Of a DNA stretch of 64,000 nt, positions 34,621 to 43,795 are shown piece after piece. Within the stretch, counting starts at the first letter, position 1; each line of letters starts with the position of its first letter. The DNA comes from Bradyrhizobium sp. Arg816 (GTDB lineage: Bacteria; Pseudomonadota; Alphaproteobacteria; Rhizobiales; Xanthobacteraceae), in assembly GCF_029989365.1 (NCBI RefSeq), contig NZ_JAPRAQ010000005.1:186001-250000 (forward strand), given 5' to 3'. The position numbers and the translations under genes were made by a program. A model generated the notes under the pieces. That model did no database searches, was not told the origin of the DNA, and saw nothing but the letters and a program-made list of their open reading frames with translations.

Positions 34621-35178
34621 TCAACACTCCGTTGCGTCTTGGTCTAACTGGCTCGCGATCATTCGCAAGCGTCGCGCAATTGTGGCAGCTATTGCACTTC
34701 CTTCGGTTTCGACAGATCGATGATAGGACATCGTTACCAGCGCTGTGATGCCTCCTTGAATGCGAACGAAATAGTCCGTGTAATAATTGTGAAGTTCCGA
34801 TTGGTAGTGATGCGCCCACTGCCAAAGCTTGCCGTCATAGCACTTCGTTCCTGACCGAACTTCGCTCGACACTGTAATTCCACCGCTCAAGTCCTTCCAT
34901 TCTTTCGGCTGGGCAAGTTGGGACGCATAGACCTCGAGAGTATCCCGTTGTGGATCCACCACTTTGGCCGCGAGGAGCGCCATCATATCTACGGATTTGC
35001 GGTTTGCTTCCTGACACGCAAACGCAACGCCATCCTGCTCACAATCCCACGCAGCGGGCATCTCAAACTCGATATAGCTGTTGCGAAATATTTTGACGCC
35101 CGACTGCCCGGAAACTGATGAAGTCTGCAGCGTAGCCACCAGTATCATCGCTGTTGCGAAGAAAGGCCGAACGTTCAT
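34621..35178 (-). CDS. Secreted partner of the NACHT-like protein
   Basis: 185 residues with a signal peptide (~1-24, ends VSG). The mature domain begins FRNSYIEFEMPAAWDCEQDG and continues GGITVSSEVRSGTKCYDGKLWQW, a PsbP/Mog1-like beta pattern by impression only. Four Cys. It overlaps the stop of the upstream NACHT-like gene by 4 nt (ATGA), so the pair is translationally coupled. Presumably periplasmic. Function unknown. Confidence 0.65.
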   Translation of the reverse strand: MNVRPFFATAMILVATLQTSSVSGQSGVKIFRNSYIEFEMPAAWDCEQDGVAFACQEANRKSVDMMALLAAKVVDPQRDTLEVYASQLAQPKEWKDLSGGITVSSEVRSGTKCYDGKLWQWAHHYQSELHNYYTDYFVRIQGGITALVTMSYHRSVETEGSAIAATIARRLRMIASQLDQDATEC

Positions 35179-38100
35179 TTTCGCCTCCAGGTGTTGGCTA
35201 GTGGGCCGTCGTCTGGGAAGCCTTGGCGCACCCGGGTCAGCAGATCGAGCGCAGTAAAGATAACGACGTTTGGTCGGGTAATCTCGGAGCGGGCAAGTTC
35301 TATCGCTTGCGAGGACCGATCGGACGGAGGTAGGTCCGCCTCGGCATTGATCAGCAGCAAAGTCGGCTCGCTATCGATCGGCAAGGCGTCCAGGTTCGCC
35401 TTTGTCGCATGGATCAAGCTCAAGGTAAGCGAAGTAGGGGTAGCAATAGTCAACAAGCCGAAGCTGCTCCAATCCGAATGGTATATCAAGGTTCGTTGCC
35501 CAGCGATCAGCTCGCCGCGCGAAAAACCAGCTTCCTGCAGTAGCGCGACAGCCGCTTCCAGTAGTGCGTCGGAAAGAGCTGAAGACAATACACGCGTGCC
35601 GGATCGTCCCGCGTCAAGACGCGCGACAGCCCGCGCCGTCTCATCCAAGAGTCCAGCCCGCAATGTCTCGTTGCGGGAGATGGTGACGTTCTCGGCCGCA
35701 ACGTCCGGTCGGTCATATTGTGGCAACCAATCTGGATCCTTGCTTTCCAAGAAGCGCCTTGCGCGCATTCCCTCTAGATATCGATCGGAGAGGCGGTGAT
35801 CGCTCCGATCGAGGGCGCTCTCCAGGAGAAATTCACGCAATGCGATCGCCTCGTTCGCAGGCAACTCGACAGTCAGCAGATCATAGACCCCGGAAAACTT
35901 GTCATCATCGGCGTGCGTCACACGCAACGTCGGGTCCACGACGAAGGCCTTGTAAGTGTAAAAGTCGCGGATCTTGTCGTGGCGAAAGATGTATCCGTCA
36001 GACTTGAACGACGAATCGTTAGAGACGTATCGTTGAATCTGCTTCTCTTCCAACAGTATCTCGGCGATTCGTGGAAAGCGGACTTCATCAACCTCGGTTC
36101 TTGCGTCTCGGCGTGCCTCGTAGACGCTACGTGAGAACGCATTTAACGGAAACCGTTCGCCGTTCGTACGATCCTGATACCTTTTTTCGACCAGCCGGTG
36201 GCGCTGCTTCTGCAGCCCCCATATGTCCGGCCGTTGGCCGAGAGCCAGCAGCTCAGCGACGGTTTGGAGGTCCATCGGATTTGAGAGCCGGTCGATAAGT
36301 GCTCGGGCACGCTCGACGCCTGTACTGTCTTCCGGTGTCGCCGCCTGAGCATCCGCTTCGGCAAGCCGTTCGGCAACGAACGCCTTGGCTTGCGCTACGA
36401 ACGAATCCCCGCGTATCTTTGCGCCTTCAGGCAAGTTCGACCCGCGGGTAAGCAGAAACTCAACAACCTGTGTCCGCGTTAAGGGCAACAGAAAGAAGAG
36501 TGCGGCGTCTCCAGGATAACGCTCAAGTGGCTGCGTCGTGAGGAAAATATTGGCACCGGGGCGTGCGGTGACATAGTCCGTAATTGCCGAGCGAGCTTCA
36601 GCGTCGACCTCGTTCAGCCCGTCGATGTAGACGTCGAGCTTGCCAGATGCGACGAGCGAGTCCAAAAAACCCTCATCGGTTATAGCGCCGCTTAACCGGC
36701 CTAGCATGGCCTTTCGCAGATCACCTCGCAGCGATGACGCCGTTGCAAAAATGGCCGGTTCGCGAATGCCCCCGGCCCAAAGGATGTGATGTCGCAAGAA
36801 CATCGTCTTGCCACGCCCGGAAGGGCCAACAAGCACTACCCTTCCTTTCCAGGCTCTCAGAGCCACAACAACGGAGGCAGAGGGCGATGAGTCCTGCGAT
36901 ACCGTCTGGCGATCTAGTTCGCGGATCTGCGCTGCGATCCCGCCTCTTTGGATGGGGGTGGCGCCAGACCCCACGAAATAGGCCTTTTCGTCATAGTCGC
37001 TGACGTCTTGTTGGCCGAGCACACCAAGCATCGTGCTGCGGTACGGCCGAAAGAACAGCCGTCGCAAATATGGCGCTGCGAAGATGAACGTGTTGACTTG
37101 TCCGAAAAGACCGAGCTGTCGTCCAAACGGGTGGAACAACAGGAACGCGCGTATATTGGCGGAACGTGACATTAAGACGAGAGCCACGAGGGCGGCCAGC
37201 CAGACGACGAGTGCTGAAGCTATGCCGGGGATGCGGGTTATTGCCCAGCGCGTCCAATAATGTCTAGAGAACTGGGCCGACAAACCGAGGGGCTCCGCCC
37301 GGGCTGCCCAGGCGGAAATTGCGTCTACGCCCGCGAAACTGAACAGCGGTACGGCGTCCAAGAGGTTGGCCGCGGATGAAACGAGCGATTTCCGCAAGTT
37401 GGCCACGGTGTTTGGAAATGCACTCGCGTCGAGGTCCGAACTTCGTGACCAGAGCGCATCGAGATATACGAAATGTGCGTAACGGTCGTCCCGGCTCTCC
37501 GATTGTCTGCCGACCAGCAAGTCGCGCAGATGCTTGCTAGCTGGCGTATTCGGGTCGAGCAGAAGGACGCAGGCGGCGGTATTCGCAGGATCGGGACGAG
37601 TTTTTTCCGTACCTCCGAACAGCGCAAGTCCCACCGGAATTCCGGGCGATCGCGGAAGCGAAACAGCGTATGCACACGCGGAGCCGACAAGGCCAAGGCC
37701 CAACTCGATTCGTTTTGTCAGAGCGTGCGAGGTTTGCTTTGCAATCTCATCTCCAGAGAGACGGCTTAAGACCGCGCTCGCATTGGTGAAGTGCTCAAAG
37801 TCAGTGAGAAATGGCAGCAACAGCTGCGCGCGGTCAGATATGGCCTTTCGGGCCGCGATAGGATCGACAAAGGCAAGCTCTGTCAGGGTTTCGAGTGCAT
37901 ATGTGCCGGCCTCACTTGTCACGTTCGGCCGCAACAGTTGCTCATCAACAAACGACAGTGCCGCCGACGCGCGGTTATTGCGGATCAAAGCAAGGACAAG
38001 CAAACGGCGTAGGTCGATGTCTGCAGAGGTGTCTCTTGCAAGGGGTTCAAGTGCGTCGGCTTGAGCGGCGGTGAGTTGAACGGTCGCGACCGTGTTTGCT

Positions 38101-38693
38101 GAGTCAAGACGCGAATCTCGGTCATTCGGCGATCGCGATGCTAAAGTTGCAATCAAAGCTTCCGTCTCTTTGGCGGATGCTGACCTGAGCAGGGGCGGAC
38201 GGGACGCCTGCCGGACGCGAGCGGAAGCTTGCTTGATTTGATCCAAGTCGCTCGCCGGAACGGACTGGTCCAGCCGAGCTGAAGTCACGAGTAAAGCCGC
38301 AATCTCGGGGACCCCCAGCGCGGCATTGCGAAGTGCCTCGAATTCAGAGCTCGCGGCCCGGGCTTCGTCTGGCGAAAGATTCTTGTCGCGAAGCCTCGAA
38401 AGCAAGCCGTCCGCGCGATGTGCAAGAGGTTTGCCATCTTCTCGGACGACGCGCTTGAAGGTCTCCGTGTGCAATGGGTTGGGATTTGACAAGGTTCCCA
38501 GCCACCCCAGAAAACTCCATCCTTGTGCGCGAACTAGGGGGTTTTCGTCGTCGAGGACCGCCATAAGAGATCGGCCGAAAGGTGTGGTCCCGGGCTCGGC
38601 ACAAAATGCTGGGGCAGTCCCGCCTATGAACCAAACGAAAAGCGGGGCTGCAATCAAGGCACTGAGCCAAGCCTCGTAACGGATAGAGCTCAT
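35175..38693 (-). CDS. Membrane-anchored NACHT-like P-loop ATPase
   Basis: 1172 residues from MSSIRYEAW; ATG 38762 is an alternative. A signal peptide/N-terminal helix (~8-32) leads a ~450-residue helical, HEAT-like region predicted outside the cytoplasm. A transmembrane helix at ~489-508 (ALVVWLAALVALVLM) follows, then a cytoplasmic NTPase: Walker A VGPSGRGKT (~620-630) and NACHT-style Walker B KLDVYIDGLNEVD (~685-697), with a helical C-terminal part. STAND NTPases act as sensors in immunity, but a membrane-spanning one with an extracytoplasmic repeat domain is unusual. It is coupled to the secreted protein downstream. Function inferred. Confidence 0.75.
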   Translation of the reverse strand: MSSIRYEAWLSALIAAPLFVWFIGGTAPAFCAEPGTTPFGRSLMAVLDDENPLVRAQGWSFLGWLGTLSNPNPLHTETFKRVVREDGKPLAHRADGLLSRLRDKNLSPDEARAASSEFEALRNAALGVPEIAALLVTSARLDQSVPASDLDQIKQASARVRQASRPPLLRSASAKETEALIATLASRSPNDRDSRLDSANTVATVQLTAAQADALEPLARDTSADIDLRRLLVLALIRNNRASAALSFVDEQLLRPNVTSEAGTYALETLTELAFVDPIAARKAISDRAQLLLPFLTDFEHFTNASAVLSRLSGDEIAKQTSHALTKRIELGLGLVGSACAYAVSLPRSPGIPVGLALFGGTEKTRPDPANTAACVLLLDPNTPASKHLRDLLVGRQSESRDDRYAHFVYLDALWSRSSDLDASAFPNTVANLRKSLVSSAANLLDAVPLFSFAGVDAISAWAARAEPLGLSAQFSRHYWTRWAITRIPGIASALVVWLAALVALVLMSRSANIRAFLLFHPFGRQLGLFGQVNTFIFAAPYLRRLFFRPYRSTMLGVLGQQDVSDYDEKAYFVGSGATPIQRGGIAAQIRELDRQTVSQDSSPSASVVVALRAWKGRVVLVGPSGRGKTMFLRHHILWAGGIREPAIFATASSLRGDLRKAMLGRLSGAITDEGFLDSLVASGKLDVYIDGLNEVDAEARSAITDYVTARPGANIFLTTQPLERYPGDAALFFLLPLTRTQVVEFLLTRGSNLPEGAKIRGDSFVAQAKAFVAERLAEADAQAATPEDSTGVERARALIDRLSNPMDLQTVAELLALGQRPDIWGLQKQRHRLVEKRYQDRTNGERFPLNAFSRSVYEARRDARTEVDEVRFPRIAEILLEEKQIQRYVSNDSSFKSDGYIFRHDKIRDFYTYKAFVVDPTLRVTHADDDKFSGVYDLLTVELPANEAIALREFLLESALDRSDHRLSDRYLEGMRARRFLESKDPDWLPQYDRPDVAAENVTISRNETLRAGLLDETARAVARLDAGRSGTRVLSSALSDALLEAAVALLQEAGFSRGELIAGQRTLIYHSDWSSFGLLTIATPTSLTLSLIHATKANLDALPIDSEPTLLLINAEADLPPSDRSSQAIELARSEITRPNVVIFTALDLLTRVRQGFPDDGPLANTWRRK

Positions 38694-39382
38694 CTTGGTT
38701 TGACCCCCGCCGAGCATATCCTCTGATGCCACCCTGCAGGCCAAGGTACCACGGATCGTCAACCCAAACGAGAGTGGTTAGGCCGCCAGAGGAAGCCGTG
38801 CTGGCGCATACCGGTGCTGGTAGCCCTTTCATGGCGGTGTCCCAGGCGGCTCCGTCGTTTGCCGAAGAAAACCGGTTTTATGCTGACCCGGGAGCGACAC
38901 TATGTGTCTCCGGACGGGGCGAAATTGTTGATGGTCTTCCCTCCATTCTCGTAGAATTGCCGAGGTCGCCCTTAAATGCTGCCCGGTCATTGTCCGGTGC
39001 TGCTCCGAAGCCGAATCTTGCTTGAGGCTGCTCGCACAACTGACCAACCGAGCCTCTATTATCGTACAAACGGAGTCAGCTTGCTGAACGACAAGCAACC
39101 ATACGAAACGGAGTCAGTTAGCCGACTGATAAGGAAATTACACAAACCTTATCAGTTTGCCGAAAAGTCTATGGGGCGATCCTGGCACCCGAGTGGTGGC
39201 TGGCACCTGAACCAGCCACGAAAATTATTGAGCAGCACCAGCTTCTAGCCCTTTGGCGAATCTCGGCGATGCGGCCCGAATTTCTGCCTCAAGCCTGGCT
39301 TCGCGGGATAAAACTAAGGAAGCGCGCGTAAGGGAAGCGAGCTCGAAGCTAAAACCTGAAAAGTAACGACGCACATCGCACT
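38694..39382. other. Intergenic with site 5, no gene supported
   Basis: Separates the CHAT unit from the NACHT-like unit. It holds the repeat site at 39125-39156 and, to its left, a degenerate copy of the GGAGTCAGT-N6-ACTGATAAG unit (39072-39095). No credible gene. Confidence 0.5.
39125..39156. repeat. Inverted-repeat site 5 (32 bp)
   Basis: Arms ACTGATAAGGAAA and AAACCTTATCAGT around TTACAC. GGAGTCAGT lies 6 bp to its left (39110-39118). Confidence 0.88.
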
Positions 39383-39886
39383 TCAACCATTGCCAGCGCC
39401 TTTGGTGAAGATGCCGAGCAGGGCTTTCACCGGCGCATCAAAGCGCGAATATTCCGCTTCCGTCGTTTCTTGGAACGAGCCATCCTTGTTCCATTTGGTT
39501 GTCGTCTTCTCCTTGATGGGCTTGTCGGGTCCCATCATGTAAATCGCGTACAGGGCGATCAGCGTGATCGCGCCGATCTCCAGCATAGGCATCTCGCGGT
39601 CCGCGCCGTCGATCGCGCCCTCAACCGCATCCTTATATTCTGGGTCGCTGGCCGCAAAGGAGATCCACATCATCGCGATGTCCCGCACGAGCTCTGGCTT
39701 CGCCTCGAGCTCCTTGAGGGCCTGGTCCACCTTCTCAGGATCGCTTGCTGCTCGCTTCAAAACCGCCTTCATTTCATCCGGCGAGCGATCGTCGGACGCC
39801 TCGAACACCGACGTCTTGAGGATCTGTAGGATCGTTTCCGGCGTCGCACCCTTGGCGTTCAACTGGTCTGCAATAGTCATATCCAT
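39383..39886 (-). CDS. One-TM partner of the CHAT protein
   Basis: 167 residues. A helical N-terminal ~85 residues (QILKTSVFEASDDRSPDEM, EKVDQALKELEAKPELV), one transmembrane helix at ~101-118 (EIGAITLIALYAIYMMG), and a charged tail of ~45 residues. Its start overlaps the CHAT gene end by 10 nt, so the two are coupled. In other systems caspase-like proteases process an adjacent membrane-acting effector; this protein is a candidate substrate or effector, but nothing in the sequence proves it. Confidence 0.65.
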   Translation of the reverse strand: MDMTIADQLNAKGATPETILQILKTSVFEASDDRSPDEMKAVLKRAASDPEKVDQALKELEAKPELVRDIAMMWISFAASDPEYKDAVEGAIDGADREMPMLEIGAITLIALYAIYMMGPDKPIKEKTTTKWNKDGSFQETTEAEYSRFDAPVKALLGIFTKGAGNG

Positions 39887-42800
39887 GCTCCTTCAATCGT
39901 AAATGCGTGGGCTTGCCATTCCGGAACGCCACGCTTTATTGCGGCTTCCGCCGCAGCCAAGACCGCCTTTGCGAGCGGTTCGCCATCGACGAAACGGGCG
40001 ATGACATCGTCCAGGACCGGCAGCGCGAGTTCGGCGTCGATCTTCCAGCGCGGAGCCAGCACCGATTTCGTCCCGGCTCGTGCCAACATCGATGCAAAAC
40101 TGGTACGCTCGTCCAGCCCGGCGACCGACACAAACCCGCCTGAGCACGCGCCGAGAAACAGCGTACGCGGGGCGACCGTCTGTTCACCCAACTGCTTGCG
40201 CCCGAAGCGATGTCCTTGAGCTGTCTCGAGCATGACACCGAAGCTGTAGCCCGGGGGCGGGCGGCCGTCGTGATCTATGAGCAGGACGACTTCATGGTCC
40301 TCCTTTGTAACTTGCCCATGACAGAGGACTTTTAGGGCATCGCTGGTATCGAGCAGGCGACGGAAAGCAGCTGCGTCTGCCGAACCGGGTTCCGCGTGGT
40401 CGCAGTCAAGTCCCTTGCGCTTTGCGATATCGCGCATCGCCATGTCGGAAGCCAGCAGAGCCGCGCGAACCGCAACAGTCTCGTTTGAACGTGGCGCATG
40501 CAAAACGCCAAGCCGCGGCCGCGACGGTGCGTCGCCATTCGCCTTCACCGCAGCCTCAATGGCCAGCCAGTCTGATGAATAGGAAACAGTCCATTCCGGC
40601 GCGAGCGCGATATGGAATGGAAAGCCAGACAGGGTCGCTTCGTCGATAACGACGACGTGGCCCCCTTCAGGCAGATAGGTCGCGGCGATGATGCGAAGGC
40701 CCTGTTTGATCAACTCCCAATCAAGCGCGTCATAGGGCTGACCCTTGCGCCCGCTTCGCCAATTCTCGAGCCGCGTGCCAATTTTCTCCGCCGTGCCGAT
40801 AAGATCGAGTTCCTCCGACTTGCTGATATATTGAGCCTGTCCGTCACCACCGGCGACGAAAGTGACGAGGCCGAGCAAGCCGTCCGGAACCTCGCACCAT
40901 TCCAGCACGATGAAGGGCGTGTCGTCACTCCGCATTGTTGCTGCAATCTGCAGACCGCAACTGAAACCGGGACCGTCTCCGCTCGCGCTCTCAATCGCTC
41001 TGGAATGGGCATTTCGTCGAAGCTCGGCGACGAGCTGGATGGCTCCCGGGCCAAGCTCCTTTTCGTAGACTGCCATGGCCAAACGTTCGAACGGACCGTC
41101 CAGTGGCGAGAGCACGTCCATCGACTCGGCGTTGAGCGATATGCCGGTCGCTCGCTGCGCGATCGCACCCGGGATCATCAAGATCCTCTCGCGAAACGTC
41201 TCCGGATTCTCACGAAGCCTATAGATTGCGAGCTCGATGGCGGTGCGCGGATCGGGCAGCCGGCCGGCCTTGAGACTGATCGCGGCGTCACGATACCAGA
41301 GCTCTTCGGCCTCCGGCAGCGCGAAAGCTTCCGCGACCTCGGCCGCGCCGTGACTGGCGCCCTGCGCCTGAACATGGTTTCCAACGGCCTCGAACTTGTC
41401 GATGATACCCATCAGGCGCGGTAGCAGTGCAAGCGCCACAGGCCGATATTTCTCAAAACCGTCAGGACGATCGACCAGCGTCTTGAGAATGTTGGTGTAG
41501 CTGACAAGCGCTTGGTCCGGCATCGTTTCCGGGGAAGGGGCCTTGGCCAGCAGCGTCTCGGCGCGCTCGCGCTGGCCGAGCTGCATCCGTATGGCGACCT
41601 CCGTCAGCAGAAGCGACAGGCGGACATCCGCCAGATCAGGGCCGCCCGCGGTCTTTCGCGCCTCGGCAAGTACGTCAGCGGCTTCAGCCGGCCGGCCCGT
41701 CTGAACAAAGATCGATGACAGAGAATGAAGCGGCGACCACCGCTGGCTCTCGGAGGTGAGGCTGATGGCCTGCAGCAGACATTGCTCCGCTTTGGCAAAT
41801 TGGCCATTCTCTCGCAGCAGGATGCCATAGTTCATCCAGGCCGTGGCCTTGTGTCCCTGCGGCGCGTCCGAATCCGCCTCCGTAATTCTCAAAGTAGCCT
41901 CAGCCACCTTGAGTGCGGCAGCGGTATTGCCTGCAAGACGTAGCGCGTTACTACGCTCCGTCCAGAGCCGGCGTTGCGCAACATTGCTAAGTCTAGCCTC
42001 CCATGGCGCTGGCTCTGCGCCCATTCGCGCAAGCACGGGTTTTGGCGCGCCCAGCAACTTCATTCGCTCGCCAAACCAGGTCAGAAGCGCCGCCTGTTCT
42101 TCTGGATTGGCTTTCGTTGCAGGTTCCAGCAGGTCGAAAAACCGCGCGACGGTCTCTGGATCCGAGTACCAAGGAGGCCGCAACAGCCTCAATGTCTCGC
42201 CTAGATTGCTCAGGCTTCCATCCTTGTAGCCCGTCACAATGCGTGCCGCGAACCATTCTGGCGTTCGCTTGTCGACGGGATCAGGATCAGGATCGGGGGC
42301 AGGTTCGGGTTCGGGCACGGCTGTCTCGGTCGGCTTTCTCCGCTGTCCCGCACTATGGATCACGGCTTCCAGGAGCCCCGGGTATCCGAGATCGTCGGCG
42401 GCCTCCTCGAGATATTGCAATTCCTTTTTCTTCTGCGCTGGATCTGGCAGCTTGAGGATCGAATTGGCCGACGCGGCGACGGCGTTCCACGCATGCTCGT
42501 ATGGAATCGTGGTGGCGAGCCGCCGCGCGCCCAAAAGGAAACGATCTTCCTCGCCAAGCTCGCCTTCGCGACAGGTGCGACGGACCATAAGGTAGGCAGC
42601 AGCCCATTCGTCAGCATGCGGATTATCCTTCCCCAGCATGCCATAGACAGTGGCTTCAATGGCGCAATAATGAAACCTTATCCAGAAGTCTAAATCCTTC
42701 TCGTCGATGACACGCCGACTGGCGGCGAGCCTATCAATTGCTCGATCGCGAAGCAGCGCGATGACGCCGCAGCTGTCGATCAAGCGAATGAGCACTTCTT

Positions 42801-43416
42801 CGAGGCTGACTTGCCGCGTTATTGTCGGCAAGCCTAGCGACCAACTCGTCAGAAGACGCAGGGTCAGGTTTTCAATTTGCTTGACGGTCGCTTCAACGCT
42901 TGCTTTCTCGCCGTCTGGCGTCGCGGCATGGACGCCAAAATGCGGGACAATGTCCAATGCGCCGACAACAAAGGCCGTCAAAATCTCGCCTTGGAGACTT
43001 CGCCAATTGGCCAGATCCTGCGGGACCTTGTTGCCGGTGAAGTCGCCATAGGGGAACGTTCGCGCCGTCGCCTTCACCTTTGCGGCGAACACATCTTTGA
43101 ACTGGTCAAGAGTTCTGACTTGCTCGGCGACCAGGGGAGACTTGGTCGCAGCCACGAGCGGCGCCAACGTGGTGCGGACGACCGGCTCTGCGTCGAAGCC
43201 TCGATCGACCAACAACAGCTTGGCCTCGACTGTGAAGACCCCGGCGAGGCTGGGATGGATTGATGACTGCGCCCCGCAATGGGGACAGTCGAATGCATCG
43301 AACTTGTCGGTAAAAAGATCGACAATGTCGGAGATACTGAATGCGAGAACCGGGCGCCATTGCAGGTCGGCTGGCGCAGCTCGTCCGCAATCTCTTGATT
43401 GACAGCAAACAGCCAT
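39877..43416 (-). CDS. CHAT-domain (caspase-like) protease with TPR repeats
   Basis: 1179 residues from MAVCCQSRDC. A Cys-x2-Cys zinc-ribbon-like segment (FDCPHCGAQ) stands near the N-terminus. ~430-800 is TPR-rich (AWMNYGILLRENGQFAKAEQ and similar). The C-terminal ~210 residues are a CHAT domain with catalytic His ~1033 (LKVLCHGQ) and Cys ~1091 (LFLGACSGGF), both present. ATG 43416 is preferred over 43509 because upstream residues are unlike protein. CHAT proteases act in bacterial abortive-infection-type systems (established for the superfamily). The trigger here is unknown. Confidence 0.88.
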   Translation of the reverse strand: MAVCCQSRDCGRAAPADLQWRPVLAFSISDIVDLFTDKFDAFDCPHCGAQSSIHPSLAGVFTVEAKLLLVDRGFDAEPVVRTTLAPLVAATKSPLVAEQVRTLDQFKDVFAAKVKATARTFPYGDFTGNKVPQDLANWRSLQGEILTAFVVGALDIVPHFGVHAATPDGEKASVEATVKQIENLTLRLLTSWSLGLPTITRQVSLEEVLIRLIDSCGVIALLRDRAIDRLAASRRVIDEKDLDFWIRFHYCAIEATVYGMLGKDNPHADEWAAAYLMVRRTCREGELGEEDRFLLGARRLATTIPYEHAWNAVAASANSILKLPDPAQKKKELQYLEEAADDLGYPGLLEAVIHSAGQRRKPTETAVPEPEPAPDPDPDPVDKRTPEWFAARIVTGYKDGSLSNLGETLRLLRPPWYSDPETVARFFDLLEPATKANPEEQAALLTWFGERMKLLGAPKPVLARMGAEPAPWEARLSNVAQRRLWTERSNALRLAGNTAAALKVAEATLRITEADSDAPQGHKATAWMNYGILLRENGQFAKAEQCLLQAISLTSESQRWSPLHSLSSIFVQTGRPAEAADVLAEARKTAGGPDLADVRLSLLLTEVAIRMQLGQRERAETLLAKAPSPETMPDQALVSYTNILKTLVDRPDGFEKYRPVALALLPRLMGIIDKFEAVGNHVQAQGASHGAAEVAEAFALPEAEELWYRDAAISLKAGRLPDPRTAIELAIYRLRENPETFRERILMIPGAIAQRATGISLNAESMDVLSPLDGPFERLAMAVYEKELGPGAIQLVAELRRNAHSRAIESASGDGPGFSCGLQIAATMRSDDTPFIVLEWCEVPDGLLGLVTFVAGGDGQAQYISKSEELDLIGTAEKIGTRLENWRSGRKGQPYDALDWELIKQGLRIIAATYLPEGGHVVVIDEATLSGFPFHIALAPEWTVSYSSDWLAIEAAVKANGDAPSRPRLGVLHAPRSNETVAVRAALLASDMAMRDIAKRKGLDCDHAEPGSADAAAFRRLLDTSDALKVLCHGQVTKEDHEVVLLIDHDGRPPPGYSFGVMLETAQGHRFGRKQLGEQTVAPRTLFLGACSGGFVSVAGLDERTSFASMLARAGTKSVLAPRWKIDAELALPVLDDVIARFVDGEPLAKAVLAAAEAAIKRGVPEWQAHAFTIEGAWI

Positions 43417-43795
43417 GGAACCACTCAAATGACACGAAGGAATAGGTCGTATTGAATGAATAAATCTCAGGTAGTATACCCTTCGCGCGCTCCCGGGGAA
43501 GCCCGGCAAAATCGGCCTCGATCCGGCGAGAAAAAAATCGATGAGCTGGGCGCGACCAGTCGCGTTTTTGAGATCGGCGGCCGCCGCAGAGCGATGCTCT
43601 TGATAGGTAATTTGTCTAAAAATAAGCGCGGGCTCGGGACTTCCTCCAGCCGGTCCGAAGGTTACGGCAGAAGCTACCGATAAGCTTCAGCTGAAAAAGT
43701 GACTGGGAACGATTGTGCGATTTTCCGCTATTGGCGACTAATTTGGGGCGGCGCGGGCTCCATGATCCCGAGCACCGCAGACTAGGGCCTCTCCT
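43417..43795. other. Intergenic with a degenerate half-site
   Basis: No gene supported. ACCGATAAG at 43676-43684 resembles one arm of the inverted-repeat family; no matching second arm is seen. Confidence 0.4.
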
